From Madurella fahalii (taxonomy: Eukaryota; Ascomycota; Sordariomycetes; Sordariales), in the NCBI GenBank assembly GCA_029876055.1, contig CM056875.1, positions 558,001-622,000 on the forward strand: DNA of 64,000 nt, given 5' to 3'. Positions 1-11,188 of this stretch are shown piece by piece. Both the position numbers and the translations under genes were made by a program. The notes beneath the pieces were generated by a model that was given only the letters and a program-made list of their open reading frames with translations, made no database searches and had not been told where the DNA came from. How positions within the stretch are numbered: position 1 is the stretch's first letter; every line of letters begins with the position of its first letter.

Positions 1-360
1 CTCTCGTTGCTGCTCAACGGCCTCTCGCGGTCTTCCGCAACCGACAGCCTCCTTACCCGGCCGGCCCCGGAACTGGTAGCTTCCATCAGCCCCTTGTCCC
101 GTCTCCGCGCGGGCGAGTACATGGTCCCAACCTATGTCATCCACGGCACGGCGGATGAGGTGGCGCCGTTCGAAGCGGCCGAAAGCTTCGTTCGCGAGAT
201 GAGGGCACGAGGGGTTCCGTGCGGGTTCTTAGCTGTTCCTAGGGGGAGGCATGTACATGATGTGGGGGTTGAAAGGGGGACGAGGGAGTGGGAAGAGGGG
301 GTCGAGGGGGCTTACCGATTTCTGTTTGAGGTTGTCCGCATAAAACGTGAGAGTTATTAG
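1..360 (+). CDS. Alpha/beta hydrolase (S9/esterase type), C-terminal part only
   Basis: The reading frame is open from base 1 to a TAG at 358-360, so the gene begins left of the window and only about 119 residues are seen. The segment P-T-Y-V-I-H-G-T-A-D-E-V-A-P followed by R-G-R-H-V-H-D is the classic end of an alpha/beta hydrolase, carrying the acid (D in HGTADE) and the histidine (H in GRHVHD) of the triad; the nucleophile serine would lie off the window. Stand-alone hydrolases of this type often sit in fungal polyketide clusters, where they cleave or transesterify products. The halogenase and amidohydrolase a few kb to the right fit such a setting, but substrate and role are inference. 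Confidence 0.75.
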   Translation, partial: LSLLLNGLSRSSATDSLLTRPAPELVASISPLSRLRAGEYMVPTYVIHGTADEVAPFEAAESFVREMRARGVPCGFLAVPRGRHVHDVGVERGTREWEEGVEGAYRFLFEVVRIKRESY

Positions 361-2042
361 GAGAAGGTATTATCTTGTTTTGGTTCCTTCTCTTGATTTC
401 ATTCCACTTTTCGTTTTGTTTCTTTCCTGCTTTGGCAATGGCGTCTTGTGGGTTGGGCGGTAGGGATATTGCGGAAGGCGCTGAGATAGCAGGAGTTTAC
501 CTCCACCGTTTCACAACCACTCCTCTGTTCGCAGTAGATGCCACCATCCGCACTTGCATGATCTCAAGAGGTCTATTATTGCTGTTTCCCGAAGTTGGGC
601 CTGCAGCTGACGACCAGGATGTGGCGCCGCCCCTGGCTCCTATCGCCGGGAGCTTGTCGATCCCTGCGCCGCAACGGTAGAGGTGCCGGTTACCACTCCT
701 GGCGTTTGGTGGACGGACGTCCGGGCTTTCCCTGGCGGGCTACTGTAGAATTGCAGGCAAGCCCAGACCCTACGGCAACAATTACACCGGCTGGATGCCG
801 CGGCTTCTTCCCTCACACAGCGCATCTTCAAGGCGCGATACCGGTCTCAAGCCGCTGGCTTCCCCAGCGTCTAGACCGTGGTATCCATGTCAGGACAAAC
901 ACATACACGAATCCAGAAGAAATGCGGTTGGTAAATGGTGGTTGATCCTATCATCGGCAGTGATAGAGCCGGACAAGACAGGGGGTCAGTGCTACTCGAG
1001 ATGGATATCGCGGCCGAGGTGGCTGGGCTAATCCTAAGGAGGTCTGCGGCAGTTGTAGAGTAGCTTTCCGTATCCCCGTTGAAATGCAGCCGTATATGGG
1101 CACAGTACAGCAATCCAGTTGATGCCCGGGGGTGGCGCAGCTCCGCAGCGTTGTAAAATGGCCACGCGATTACACACCCAGGAGCATGTTTGGCGGGCTA
1201 CGTGAAGGAGGGAGGTGATCCACAGCTGATAATGCAGGGCAAGCCAGTGGTTTGGTTATGTATAAGCGAGGGGGGTGGAAGGTAGCATTTGTCCTGCAAC
1301 ATCCACTGTACATCGACCGCATATCGACGCTGCGCCCCCCTCCATGCGGCCTAGTGTGGTGCCAATTCCCAGAACCAGACTGCGACATTTTCGCTGCAGG
1401 TGTTCGGCATAAGCAATCCTTGAAGACCCGTCCGTGTACAGAATATTATCCACTTGATTTACTCGCATGCGCCCATGCGGCACAGTCCCGTCCCCCGCGG
1501 GCTCCGGCGCACGACATTGGCAGACAACAGAGCTGCGCCGCCTCGGCTGGACAATCACCACCGGTTTGCTCGCTCCAGCAGAAACCCCGTGTCTGACTGC
1601 CCTCGCCCTTCTCTTTCCCACATTATTACCCACCATCCACCATGCGGCCACATTCTGGCGCAGTTTTCTCCCCGATGACGGATGGAGACGGAGGGGGGCG
1701 GCCGGAGGTCTCGGCGGTGGGTGTGGAGTGACTTGAGTCCAGAGTATGTTACTGTCCGCCCAAGCCATGGTAGTATTAAATAGGCACCTGGGTCGTTACC
1801 TACCGGCTTGTGCCAGCGGCCCGCAGCCGCTGGAAGCCAGGGTTCCCGCTCCGCCAGATCGGTACAGTAGCGGCTATGATCACTTGCACTTGCTCCTCCC
1901 TGCTCTCCTGTGCTTGACCTTTTACTCTCCCGAACTGCTGGAACCCCCTGCATCGTCTCCATCATTCGACAAAATTTACAGACTGCACTTACACTGAGGG
2001 GAAGGAGAAGGCCGACTCGAGGCAATCAATCCAGTCGGCATC
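361..2042. other. Gene-free stretch between hydrolase and membrane protein
   Basis: No convincing exon is visible. Short open frames around 600-860 have some coding-like character (a possible coiled coil near 750-860) but carry stops in every continuation and match no family I know. The last few hundred bases before 2043 must contain the promoter of the rhodopsin-domain gene. Confidence 0.5.
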
Positions 2043-3360
2043 ATGTCGAGCGTTGGGTTCACGGATATCGACCCCGCCGAGGCCAGCGCAAACCGTGGGC
2101 CGTCGGTGGTGGCTGTCGCGACGATAGGTATCGCCGTCTCGACCTTGGCCGTTGTGCTGCGCTTTTGGTCGCGCGCAGTGGCGTCCACGCTGGTGCTCTG
2201 GTGGGACGACTGGGCCATGCTGCTGACCATTCTCCTTTCGCACGCATTCCTCGCATTGGACATATACATGACCACCGTGGGCCTGGGGAGGCACGCGTGG
2301 GCTGTCCCCATGGAGAACCTGCCATCCATGATCACCGCCCAGCGGCTCGGCGTCGTCTTCTACACGGCGACGGTATGGGGAATCAAGATCAGCGCCCTCT
2401 TGCTGTACGGTCGCCTCTTCCGTACGTCCCAGCGCTTCGTCATGGTTCTTCGCGTCACTGGTGTCGTCGTCACTATCTGGTGGCTTATCACGGCAATCTA
2501 CCCCTGGAGCTTCTGCGATCCTATTGCCAAGAACATCGACCCGTTCCTGCCGGGCACGTGCTGGGAGAACATACCGTGGTACTATGCATCGTCCTTCTTC
2601 AATGCCTTCTTCGACCTGGTCGTCTTAGCATTGCCCGTGCCTATCATCTGGAGACTTCGCACAAGTCGGCGAAAGAAATTTGCCGTGACTATGGTTCTTC
2701 TGCTTGGTTACTGGTGAGTGTCTCGCCTCGTCACTCTTGTGCCGACCGCCGTGAGTTGCTCACTGTCTTGGCTCAGCTCCGCCTTTCTCTCTTTCGCCCG
2801 ATTTATTATCATCGCGATTAACCCGGCCATCCTGAGTGTAAACCCGCCAGCCGATCCCTCATGTAAGTATCACCACTACCAGTACTCAGTACCCGCTCAT
2901 CATCTCCGACCAAGAGATACAACACACGTCAGTAAGCAAAGTACTAATTAACACCGGCCCAGGGGATCTCGTTCCACTTCTCTATCTCTCTATGCTCGAA
3001 GGGCCTATCGCTATCATCGCTCTTTGCGGCCCAGCCATCCACCAATTGACCTCACGCTACTTCAACTATGGCAGCCTCGCATCGCTATTTACCTCCCGTG
3101 ACCGGGGTATAAAACCTAGACTCCGTGGTTCCGACAAAGGGCACATAGCTGGCTTCTCCGGTCTCAGCAACGAAAACCCCAGGACATGGCCGGCCCCAAC
3201 CTTTGCTTCCATGTCGAGCACGACGGCGATCGCCGAAGGCGACCACCGAAAAGACAGCGGCGACTGGCAGAACCAGCCTGATGTGACCGCCGTACCTATG
3301 GCTTACCTGCCCACAAGTCGGGACGGGTCCCAAGGCCGGAGGGAGAGAGATATGGTCTGA
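2043..3360 (+). CDS. Rhodopsin-domain seven-helix membrane protein (fungal PTH11/SAT-like)
   Basis: Three exons, 2043-2713, 2777-2862 and 2963-3360, give 384 residues. The donors at 2714 (GTGAGT) and 2863 (GTAAGT) and acceptors CAG at 2776 and 2962 restore the family pattern: the helix ending L-L-L-G-Y continues into C-S-A-F-L-S-F-A-R and then into D-L-V-P-L-L-Y-L-S-M-L-E-G-P-I-A-I-I. Read without splicing, the first exon runs into TGA, so the introns decide the model. The N-terminus is short and extracellular, helices follow to about residue 310, and the tail is Ser/Thr-rich and cytosolic. Proteins of this fungal family are plasma-membrane proteins of poorly known function, sometimes acting as receptors, and are common in or near secondary-metabolite clusters. 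A ligand or a role in this cluster cannot be read from sequence. Confidence 0.88.
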
Positions 3361-3617
3361 CGGGCTGGCCTGGATTCATCGTTTCTCGTGTTTTGTTTTT
3401 CCTCCTGTGCTTCGGATATGTACATTTCTTTGACTCGGCCACGGCTAGTATTAGTATGTGTCTGCAGGCCACTACTAGTAGTACATGTAAAAATACGCGA
3501 CAAACCCGCCCGCAATGCAGGCTGTGTACGACGTTTATGAATGACGAAACTCCCTTTCCATGTTATAAGTACCTACTGCACTATTCTCCTCGTGCGAAAC
3601 AGCTGAGCGCCGAAACA

Positions 3618-4733
3618 TCATTCCATCTCCGAACCCACCCCCTTGGCCAAACGAGGAAACAACCGCTCCGCCGCTCCACTCTCCACCGAAGCCCTCACCC
3701 CCTCGCCTCTCTCGAGCTTCCTCACATTCTCCAGCTGAGCCTTGATTGTGCGCTCCTTCGCAAAAGGAAAATCGCTCCCATACAGCACGTGCCCCTCGGC
3801 CGCGAAATCCAGCGTCAGCCCCATCGGGCCCTCGAACCCCGTCAGCGCGAGGTCAAAGTAGAACGCCCTCGCGTCCCGCAGGAACTCCTCCGCCGACTTG
3901 CCCCCGCCGCGATCAGCAGGTAAGCCGGCCTCGGCGGCCAGGTTGGCGATGCGCTCCGCCACAAACGGCAGCGTCCCGCCCCCGTGCGACAGGATGAGCT
4001 TGACGTTGGGGAAGTCGCGCACTACGTTGGCCGTGATGAGGTGCACCGCCGTGCGCGTTGTCTCGTGCGGGAAGTCGAGGATTGGCGCGGGCATGCCCAC
4101 CGCCGCGGCCGCCGCCGCCGCCGTGGCTCCATTCTGCTGCTGCTGCTGCTGCTGCTGCGCGGCGCCGCCCTTGGGCGGAGAGGGCGAGGCGGGGTGCACC
4201 AGGACGACGGCGCGGCGGGCGTCGAGCGCCTGCCACAGCGGACGGAAATGCGCATCGCCCAGGTACCGGTTGTTGTAGCTGGTCAAGAGGACGACGCCGT
4301 CGGCGTGCAGAACGTCAAAGGCGCGGGCTAGCTCGGCGAGGGCGGGCAGCACGTGATCGTTCTCGAGCGGGAGGGTGGCGAAGAAACCGAACCTGGAGGG
4401 GTGCGCGTCGCGGATTGCAGCGCAGGCGTCGTTGGTTTGCCGGGCTAGCGCTGCGGTCTGCGTGGGATCGGCAAAGGCGAGCCCCGGCGCGCTGAGGGAG
4501 AGGATGGCCGCGTCGATGCCGTTGCGGTCCATGAACTCGAGGTCTAGCAAGGGGCTCCATTGGGGAGGGGTGAGGCCCGGCGGGATCGTGCCGGATGCCC
4601 TCCATGCTGGATCCGGGAGCCGGGGTATCAGCTCAGGGATTACTACATTCTGCGGCTAGTTGACTACTAGTAACTCACCATTGACATATTCGTCAGGAAG
4701 GATATGGTGATGAACATCAATTATTCTGCCCAT
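3618..4733 (-). CDS. Amidohydrolase-2 / ACMSD-like decarboxylase
   Basis: Two exons on the minus strand, 4733-4679 and 4642-3618, give 359 residues. Exon 1 supplies the metal-binding start M-G-R-I-I-D-V-H-H-H (H8 and H10 form the HxH pair); the intron runs from GTGAGT at 4678 to TAG at 4643. Later metal and active-site blocks are visible: a His in V-V-L-V-H-P, the L-I-L-S-H-G-G-G loop and Y-G-S-D-F-P-F with the conserved Asp. The family (PF04909) includes aminocarboxymuconate-semialdehyde decarboxylase and fungal 6-methylsalicylate decarboxylases, which remove a carboxyl from aromatic acids using a zinc-type centre in the cytosol. It lies 477 bp downstream of the halogenase on the same strand, so the two may act on one aromatic product (inference). 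A Gln/Ala-rich insert sits between the HP motif and the histidine-rich core. Confidence 0.88.
4134..4157. repeat. (CTG)8 microsatellite inside the amidohydrolase
   Basis: Eight perfect CTG units read as CAG codons on the minus strand and encode a polyglutamine run; GC-rich Ala codons follow within 40 bp. The length is likely to vary between strains. It falls in a surface loop rather than in a catalytic block. Confidence 0.9.
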
Positions 4734-5210
4734 TGTAGAGGTGATGGTGGGGAGCGGGACGGATTGCTGCGGTCGAGGGCAGGGGTAATTTTTAATTTTT
4801 ATAATAGTACGCTGAAGTGTCCTTCGGGTAAAATGAGCGGCACATAAAGATATTTTTTTTATACGACAGCGTGTGGTGCAAGTGCTGGACCCATGACTGG
4901 TTAAAGGTCACGCAACCCGGAACCCTTTCGTTCAAGCTCCTCTTCGTTGTAACACCAGAAGATTTGTGGCTACTGCATGCAGACAGGATATACTATTTGC
5001 AAACCTGCAGTTTGACTCCGCCAGTCTGTCAGTAATACGTAAGTAGTACTCTCAGGCTCTTGGTTCTCAAATCTCGTCCAGTCCGTGAAAGAACTGCCAG
5101 TACATACACAAACGATCATGGGTTGCTCTTGTCCCTGTGAATCGGCTTGCATTGACTTCCCCTGATCACTGATCCAGCTCGATCCTATGAACAACACGCT
5201 CCTGGCTCTC

Positions 5211-7213
5211 CTAAGCCGATTTGAGCACGTCCAATAGACTCTCTGTGTACTTGGGAATTCCATCCCGCTGTTCAACTCTAGCCAACCCCAGCTCACCACG
5301 TCTTAGTCTGGGAGCATACCCATCGATTGCATCCTCGGTAAAGTGATCGATATTCAACGTGTCCTCGGTGCGAATAATCTGGCGCGCGCGGATGGTTCGC
5401 AGGATCTTGAGCTCCTCCTCCGTGAGCTTCTCGAGGTCCTCTCTCGTCTCCTTGGACGGATCCGCTTTTACGCGCGCTAACTTGTCGAGCACAGCGTTGC
5501 GCTCTAGCGGCGTGATCTGGTTATACGCGTTGAGGCAGAACGTAACCGTGTCCGAAACCCGGGCCTGGGTGAGCTTGCCACCTACGTCTGCGTCTGCGAG
5601 GCCTTGAATAACTATATATTATGGTTAGGTGGCGCTCATGGTTGCTATAAAATATGGGATTGGCATACTCGGTGTGAAAACACCAAAGGCTCGGTCAAAC
5701 CCGTCCTCGTTAAAGTCGCTTAGCACAGGCTCTGTTCCCTTGCGGATCTGCTTCAGTGCCATCATGACGACCAGCAAGAAGCGCGTGTAGCCCTCCGTGA
5801 CCTTACTCGAATGCCACTCGGCTGCTACGGCCTCGTCACAGTCACCCCTCCTCGCTGCCTGGATGGTCATGGCGGCCGAGAGACCAGCCGCGATGGCGAG
5901 GTGCAACCCCGAGCTGAAGAAGGGGTCAATGAAGCACCCGGCGTCGCCGACGATGCGAAGGCCTGGGCCTGCGTATGACGATGCGCTGTACGACCAGTCG
6001 GACGCTGCCCTGACAGGAGATGTAAGCTCGGCCGAGGAGAGAAGGTCCGAGATGATGGGCGATAAGCTGAGACATTCCTTGTAGAACTCAACAGCGCTCG
6101 GCGACGTCGATGCCTTCTTGCGCTTGGCGGACTCATCTTGTCGCATCACTATACCCACTGATAGGCTGTCGTTGTGTAAAGGTATGGCCCAACACCACCC
6201 GCTCATATCTGGTGGTCGAGAGATGTCAGTTGCGGTCTCCATGCTGGAGATTCACCTCGATGCAGGTTCATGGGGAAGAATATATATCAGACCTACCGTC
6301 TAAAGCCTCAAAGAACGGCTGCCCTTCCCGCTCGGTTCCCGGGGCATATGCCTTGGCCCCTTTCCAGTATCCCCAAGTCGCGACATTCTTTAACCCTTCG
6401 TTAAACTTGCGGTTCTTCAAATACTTGGTGGACACGATCCCGGCACGTCCGCTGGCGTCAACGAGGTAGTCAAATTTAATGGTGCCCGAAGATCCGTCCT
6501 TGCGCGACCACTTGGCCGCGACGGGCCGGCCCGGCCCCTGACTGGTACTTGCAGGCTCGAACTCAATCGACTCGACCTTGGTACCGTCAAATGTATGAGC
6601 ACCGCTTTCGGATGCATGTTGGAACATCAGCAGGTCTGCCTCAGAGCGCACGACATTCCACGCATAACCGTTGGGGCCATTGACTGCGATGAAGTTGGTG
6701 ACTTAGGAGCGGTTAGCAACTTAATCAAGGTACTGTACTAAGCAGTGCTTTGCGCCGGGCCACCCCCGGCGCCACTTACAGGCTTCACGCTTGTCGCTCA
6801 ATTTAAAGGATGCACCGAGCTATAGGACACTCGTCAGATAGCTTCCTCCTCAACGGGGAATTCCGGCATCACCTTCTTGACGAAACCGTGGTTGTCAAAC
6901 TTGGACTCGAGGTCAATAAAGCGCAAAAAGTACCGGATCGATGCCAGCATCGACTCGCCAATGTGGTATCTGACCCGGGACGTGATCAGACAGCCGTAGT
7001 CAGCCAAGAGCGTGTACCCAAGGAGACGGGTATGAGGTGGAGGACGGTTGGCCAACTATGACCAGACAGGGGATCGAAAGAGACACACCTCGGGAAAGTG
7101 TCCGCCTCGAGCAATACCGTGTCGACCCCTTCACGCGCCAGCGCCGAGGCCGTGTACGAGCCGCCGGGCCCACCACCGATTACAAGAACGGTGCAAGAAT
7201 CGGGAATGGACAT
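5211..7213 (-). CDS. Flavin-dependent halogenase (fungal polyketide type)
   Basis: Six exons on the minus strand (7213-7089, 6969-6873, 6819-6780, 6701-6297, 6208-5669, 5611-5211) give 535 residues, the usual size for this family. The FAD-binding G-G-G-P-G-G-S motif is at residues 13-19, G-E-S-M-L follows the first intron, and the halogenase signature W-x-W-x-I-P is at 227-232 (W-C-W-A-I-P). The block D-A-G-C-F-I-D-P-F-F-S-S-G lies mid-protein. Enzymes of this type (RadH, Rdc2, GsfI, PtaM are named relatives) use FADH2, oxygen and halide to chlorinate or brominate electron-rich phenols, usually free polyketide products. The splice sites all restore frame and phase; intron 1 (119 bp) is the longest. 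No stop or missing motif is seen, so the enzyme should be functional. No polyketide synthase lies in the window to the left, so the scaffold enzyme is expected beyond the edge. Confidence 0.92.
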
Positions 7214-9753
7214 GTTTGCTTTGCTAGTAAGTATACTTACGACACCCGGGCCCGAGAGTTATCGAAGCAGTACCAGTTGTCAGCTTTTGAGAGGAGGTGC
7301 GCCGGCTAAACTGGACGCAAACTGTTCCCCAACTTGAAACTGGTACTCGGCAAGTTGCAACCTCGATTCCTTCAAGTTGGGTGCGAGGTGCGATCGGCGG
7401 TGCACTACGACGATTGTAAATGGCCACGTGGTGCGGGCCAGCGACCACAGCCCTAGGAGTAACCTCTGGTCGTTTTCGTCACTATATCTGCCGTCCGAGA
7501 GGCACTAAATTAGTAAATGGTGCAATCAGGGCTGTACTACCCCTGCGTTGATGCTCCGGTCCTCGAACCTGTAGCACAAGGATTCCCCGGTTCAGGATGG
7601 GAAGCCCACATGCAGAAGGCCCACATTCTCCCAAATAATGTTACAATAGGACTACGCCAAATATAGTAAACACCGGCGGGTATTTCCATATCCAGCCCGG
7701 ATGGTACCCTACCACTTTAGATGGGTAGTACTCAGCGGATGAGGTGCATCGCAGCATAGAAAGAAAAATTATCAGTCGCTGGGAATCGGGGCTTGGATCA
7801 ACCCAATCGATACAGTGAAATAATCTTCAATAGTCCGGAGGGTCTTTCTTCTAGTGGGCTAGGCAGCATCTCTCTTTGGTCTGTGGCACACACCCTTCCT
7901 CCTCCGGCTACGGTGTGGCTGTTGAGTAGGTAGAGCGCTGCAGAGCGTGGAACATTGGTCTCGCATGTTAGGTACATAGCTCTTCTGCAAATGATGCCAA
8001 TATCTTCAAACACCAGCTATTGATCGACCCCCGCAAAAAATGAAAATGAAAAGGAAAAAGGAAAAAGGAAAAGAAAGAAAGATACCTTGATATTTACATT
8101 AAAGTTTTAGGTTTAAACGCTCCATCTAATAACACAACTACCAAGGGATAATTAGGTAGTGATTGCGGGGCAGATACGTGAGACACATGTGAGATACCAC
8201 GGCGATACCAAGGCGTGGGCATCACACAGAGGAATAAACTTCGTCTATCATTACCCCAGCATTATTGTCTTCAATTCAAGCAGAATAACGAAACAGGGAT
8301 GTATTGGATGTGCAACGCTTTTTGAAGTCTAGAATCATTACTGCTACTACATATTGCGGGTCACTGAACATCCGCCTGAGGTGTACAGTATGACTTAGGC
8401 AACTCTAAAGATCGCCCGTTATGACCGCCTTTCGTAACTTGTAAAACTTTACCAACCAGCCATCACCGCTTCTGCTATGAGAGTTTGAGCAGCACTATCT
8501 AAAACAACGACTCTCATCCGCAGACCGGCGACGAGCTCGCGTTCTGGCCAATCCACTCTCCGCGGATCTTTGCACAAGAATCTACTACGTCTTCGCTTAC
8601 ACGACGGCACACTCGGCTTATTTCAACTGCCGAGCCATGTCCGATTACGACTTGTGGCTGGAACTGGACGGCCGGACCAGGGGGAAAGTCCAAGAAAGGG
8701 GGCTGGTCGGGGTGTAACTTATCGCGGACGCTTTTTGGCTTGAGCGCCCAGCATCTTCAAGGCGGACCCGTAGCGGGATCGCTCTTTTAAAGCATTACTT
8801 ACGGCACCTATTCATTCTCTGGCCCACTCACTCTCCAGCATTGGCGTCATCTCTCGTGTCACCGACTCCCGTACTAGACAGGCGTATCTTTGCCACCGGA
8901 AGCAGGCCTGGATGACGCGAAGCGAATGGCCTAATAAGGAGTGGGAGGATAACCAGAAGTGGCAGGAAAGCTACCGTATCTAGCAGGAGATGGCCAGCCA
9001 TCTGTGATTACCTTGACCTTATAGTACAGCGCTTGCAATTCTGAAATGCTGTTGACATGATGCTGAGCCAGGCACTACCATGACTCGACCTATTACGGCG
9101 ATCATAGGTGAACGGTTAGGCGTCATCATGTAATTAGTACAGAAGCCATTGCTGCTACTAGGCGATACGGTTTGTGTATTACTATAGCAGCATTATGACT
9201 AAGACACCCCAGAGGTCTCCATTACATTCTAATTGCTATAATATGCCTTTCTTTAGGATCTAGAAAACTTCCTCTTATAGATACATATTCTAACTTGATC
9301 CCTTTTAGCTGATCGCTGTTGAGATTACTCTTTGATTCGAGTCATTTCCAGCAGTACATTTCCTTTAGTAGTACTAGCATTAGTAGTAGTACTAGATCAC
9401 CTCTAGCCTGATATATTGTGATATACGACTTGTAGTTAGTAAAGAGAAAGACCATATGATCCTCAGAGCGTTGTTATCGTTGTACTTTATAGTAGAATTC
9501 AACGTAACGTATATTATATATCACATGTAGTACCTAATTTGCAATATAGTCGAAATTCCTGTACGTCTAGAAGAGGGGTAACAACCTCATTTCTTCTTCC
9601 AAGAAAGTTAGGCAGCTGAATATACTAACAGAATTTTCCCTAAGTACCTCCGCCGCTATCGACAGCAGACATAATAGCAATATCTTATTCACTGAACTAA
9701 GGGTACTATAGTACTTCCCAGGCAGTAATCTGCTATAGAAGATTGAAGTAGGA
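7214..9753. other. Gene-free tract, increasingly AT-rich
   Basis: No gene is visible. The first few hundred bases are the presumed promoter of the halogenase. From about 8050 rightwards the sequence is AT-rich with many stops in all frames, in the manner of RIP-mutated transposon debris; no family can be named for most of it. Confidence 0.5.
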
Positions 9754-9843
9754 TATTATTATTATTCCTACACCGCTTTACCCAAGATAGGGTATACTAG
9801 ACCTTCTACTGCTAAATATATAAGAAAAACCGTACCGTATATG
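9754..9843 (+). repeat. Inverted repeat, left arm (degraded mobile element)
   Basis: About 90 bp match the reverse complement of 11097-11188 at roughly 75-80 percent by eye, sharing the core ACCGCTTTACCCAAGATAGG. Many differences are C-to-T or G-to-A, as expected from RIP. Both arms read in a similar frame (Y-T-A-L-P-K-I-G-Y ...), so they were once copies of the same coding segment and not terminal repeats in the strict sense. Confidence 0.7.
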
Positions 9844-9990
9844 TTACGTAGTGGAGACTAACACTATACTAGAGTGTCTGGGTCCGTATCCCGTCAGGGA
9901 TAACGGCCTCAGGATCACCACTTACGTCTATAAAGACCCTATAGACTTGTCCCTAGGAGGACCTCAGCTCAATCAACTCATCATCTCTTA

Positions 9991-10080
9991 TCGCAAACTA
10001 CCAACTACACTAAACACCCAAAAGGTGAGGAGCTCCACGATTGTTAGTCGTAGAATGCTAAACCTGCATTTTATCTGACA
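9991..10080 (+). repeat. 90-bp direct repeat, copy 1
   Basis: Near-identical to 10576-10665. The two copies differ at only two positions that I can see, both C/T or G/A transitions. The 585-bp spacing could reflect an internal duplication or two insertion ends of one element. Confidence 0.85.
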
Positions 10081-10504
10081 CACCCCCTCAGCTCTAAAGA
10101 CATCCTGAGGGTTTAGGGCTGGAGACCTTTTGCCTCCTGGAGACTGTCAAAAAGGGTTATGTGTCAAAAGGGTCAGGAAGCTGGATCCTGGATCTGCAAA
10201 ACACGAACCCGGATCAGTGTGATCCGGATTAGTGCGACTCGGATAAGTGTGATCCGATCTCTCGGAGACCCGGGTTGACGGGTCTCCGTGGTCCAGGAAA
10301 TTGGGAATAAGAAGGAAGTTCACCTCCGTTAGACAAGGAAGAGAACAAGACATCCTCAATTTTCCATCCTGAATTTCCATCCTAAATTTAACTCCGAACG
10401 TTCAGAGGTGCTGTGCATCCGACAGAGACCACCAACTCCGTTTACCCGCACCTCGTCTCGAGCTTATGTAAGGTCTTAGCGTTTTCTCGCTGGGTGGCAG
10501 ATCT

Positions 10505-10545
10505 GCTCTGCGTGGGAATCGAACCCACGACCTTTTAATCAGCTA
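10505..10545 (-). other. tRNA-like T-arm / pol III B-box fragment
   Basis: On the minus strand the sequence holds a perfect T-arm (GTGGG, loop TTCGATT, CCCAC) with a B-box, preceded by AAAGGTC as in a lysine- or asparagine-type tRNA. A matching 5' acceptor strand and a good D-arm are missing, so this is not a working tRNA as it stands. It may be a tRNA relic, a SINE head or a captured primer-binding region, since it lies 30 bp from the second 90-bp repeat. Confidence 0.3.
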
Positions 10546-10575
10546 GCACCAAAGAGGCACTGAGACTCTTAATTG

Positions 10576-10665
10576 TCGCAAACTATCAACTACACTAAAC
10601 ACCCAAAAGGTGAGGAGCTCCACGATTGTTAGTCATAGAATGCTAAACCTGCATTTTATCTGACA
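10576..10665 (+). repeat. 90-bp direct repeat, copy 2
   Basis: Second copy of the repeat at 9991-10080, same orientation, with two transition differences. The tRNA-like arm lies just upstream. Confidence 0.85.
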
Positions 10666-10879
10666 TCTCTTACTTTATCAGATCATGCCAGTGTTCATGA
10701 AGTACCTACCTTAGCGTCAAAGCTGACGCCTCTGAGGTCTCCAGTTACCGGACCACGACGGAAACCCCGTAACACCTAGAGCCTAGCTAAGGTTAGAAAT
10801 TCGAACCTACTGGGATCTTAGCCTTATATTATAGGGCTAAGGCTCCCGGAACCTCAGGCTATTAAGGAGGGTTTTAGGC

Positions 10880-11010
10880 TGGCTGATAGATTCGGGCCGT
10901 CTAATAGAATATAACCTAGCTCGACAGTTGGAATTGGAAGCCGAAGAGGCTGAAGAGGAGGAGGAGGTGGTAGACGAATCCGAAGTCAAAGACTAGAAGT
11001 TTTTAGGGTC
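10880..11010 (+). other. Possible C-terminal tail of a decayed transposon ORF
   Basis: A short open stretch ends with an acidic Glu/Asp-rich tail (A-E-E-A-E-E-E-E-E then V-V-D-E-S-E) and a TAG at about 11007. Acidic tails like this close many fungal retroelement polyproteins, but no catalytic motif survives, so the identity is a guess. Confidence 0.25.
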
Positions 11011-11096
11011 TTATGTAAAGCCTTCCTTTCTTTTACAACTAACAGGCATCCACTATTGTTGTTTTCCATTACTTGTTCATAGGTTTTTTACCTGGC

Positions 11097-11188
11097 CTAT
11101 GCAGTACGGTTTTTCCTATGTATTTAACGGTAGAACGTCCGGCATACCCTATCTTGGGTAAAGCGGTATAAGAAGAAGAAAAATAATA
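11097..11188 (-). repeat. Inverted repeat, right arm
   Basis: Reverse-complement partner of 9754-9843. This arm keeps more G and C (for example GCCGGACG where the left arm has ACTAGACC), so the left arm appears more heavily mutated. Confidence 0.7.

Noticed and set aside
2714..2717. In-frame TGA suggesting a broken rhodopsin-like gene
   Set aside because: A GTGAGT donor spans it, and splicing to 2777 restores the conserved helix.
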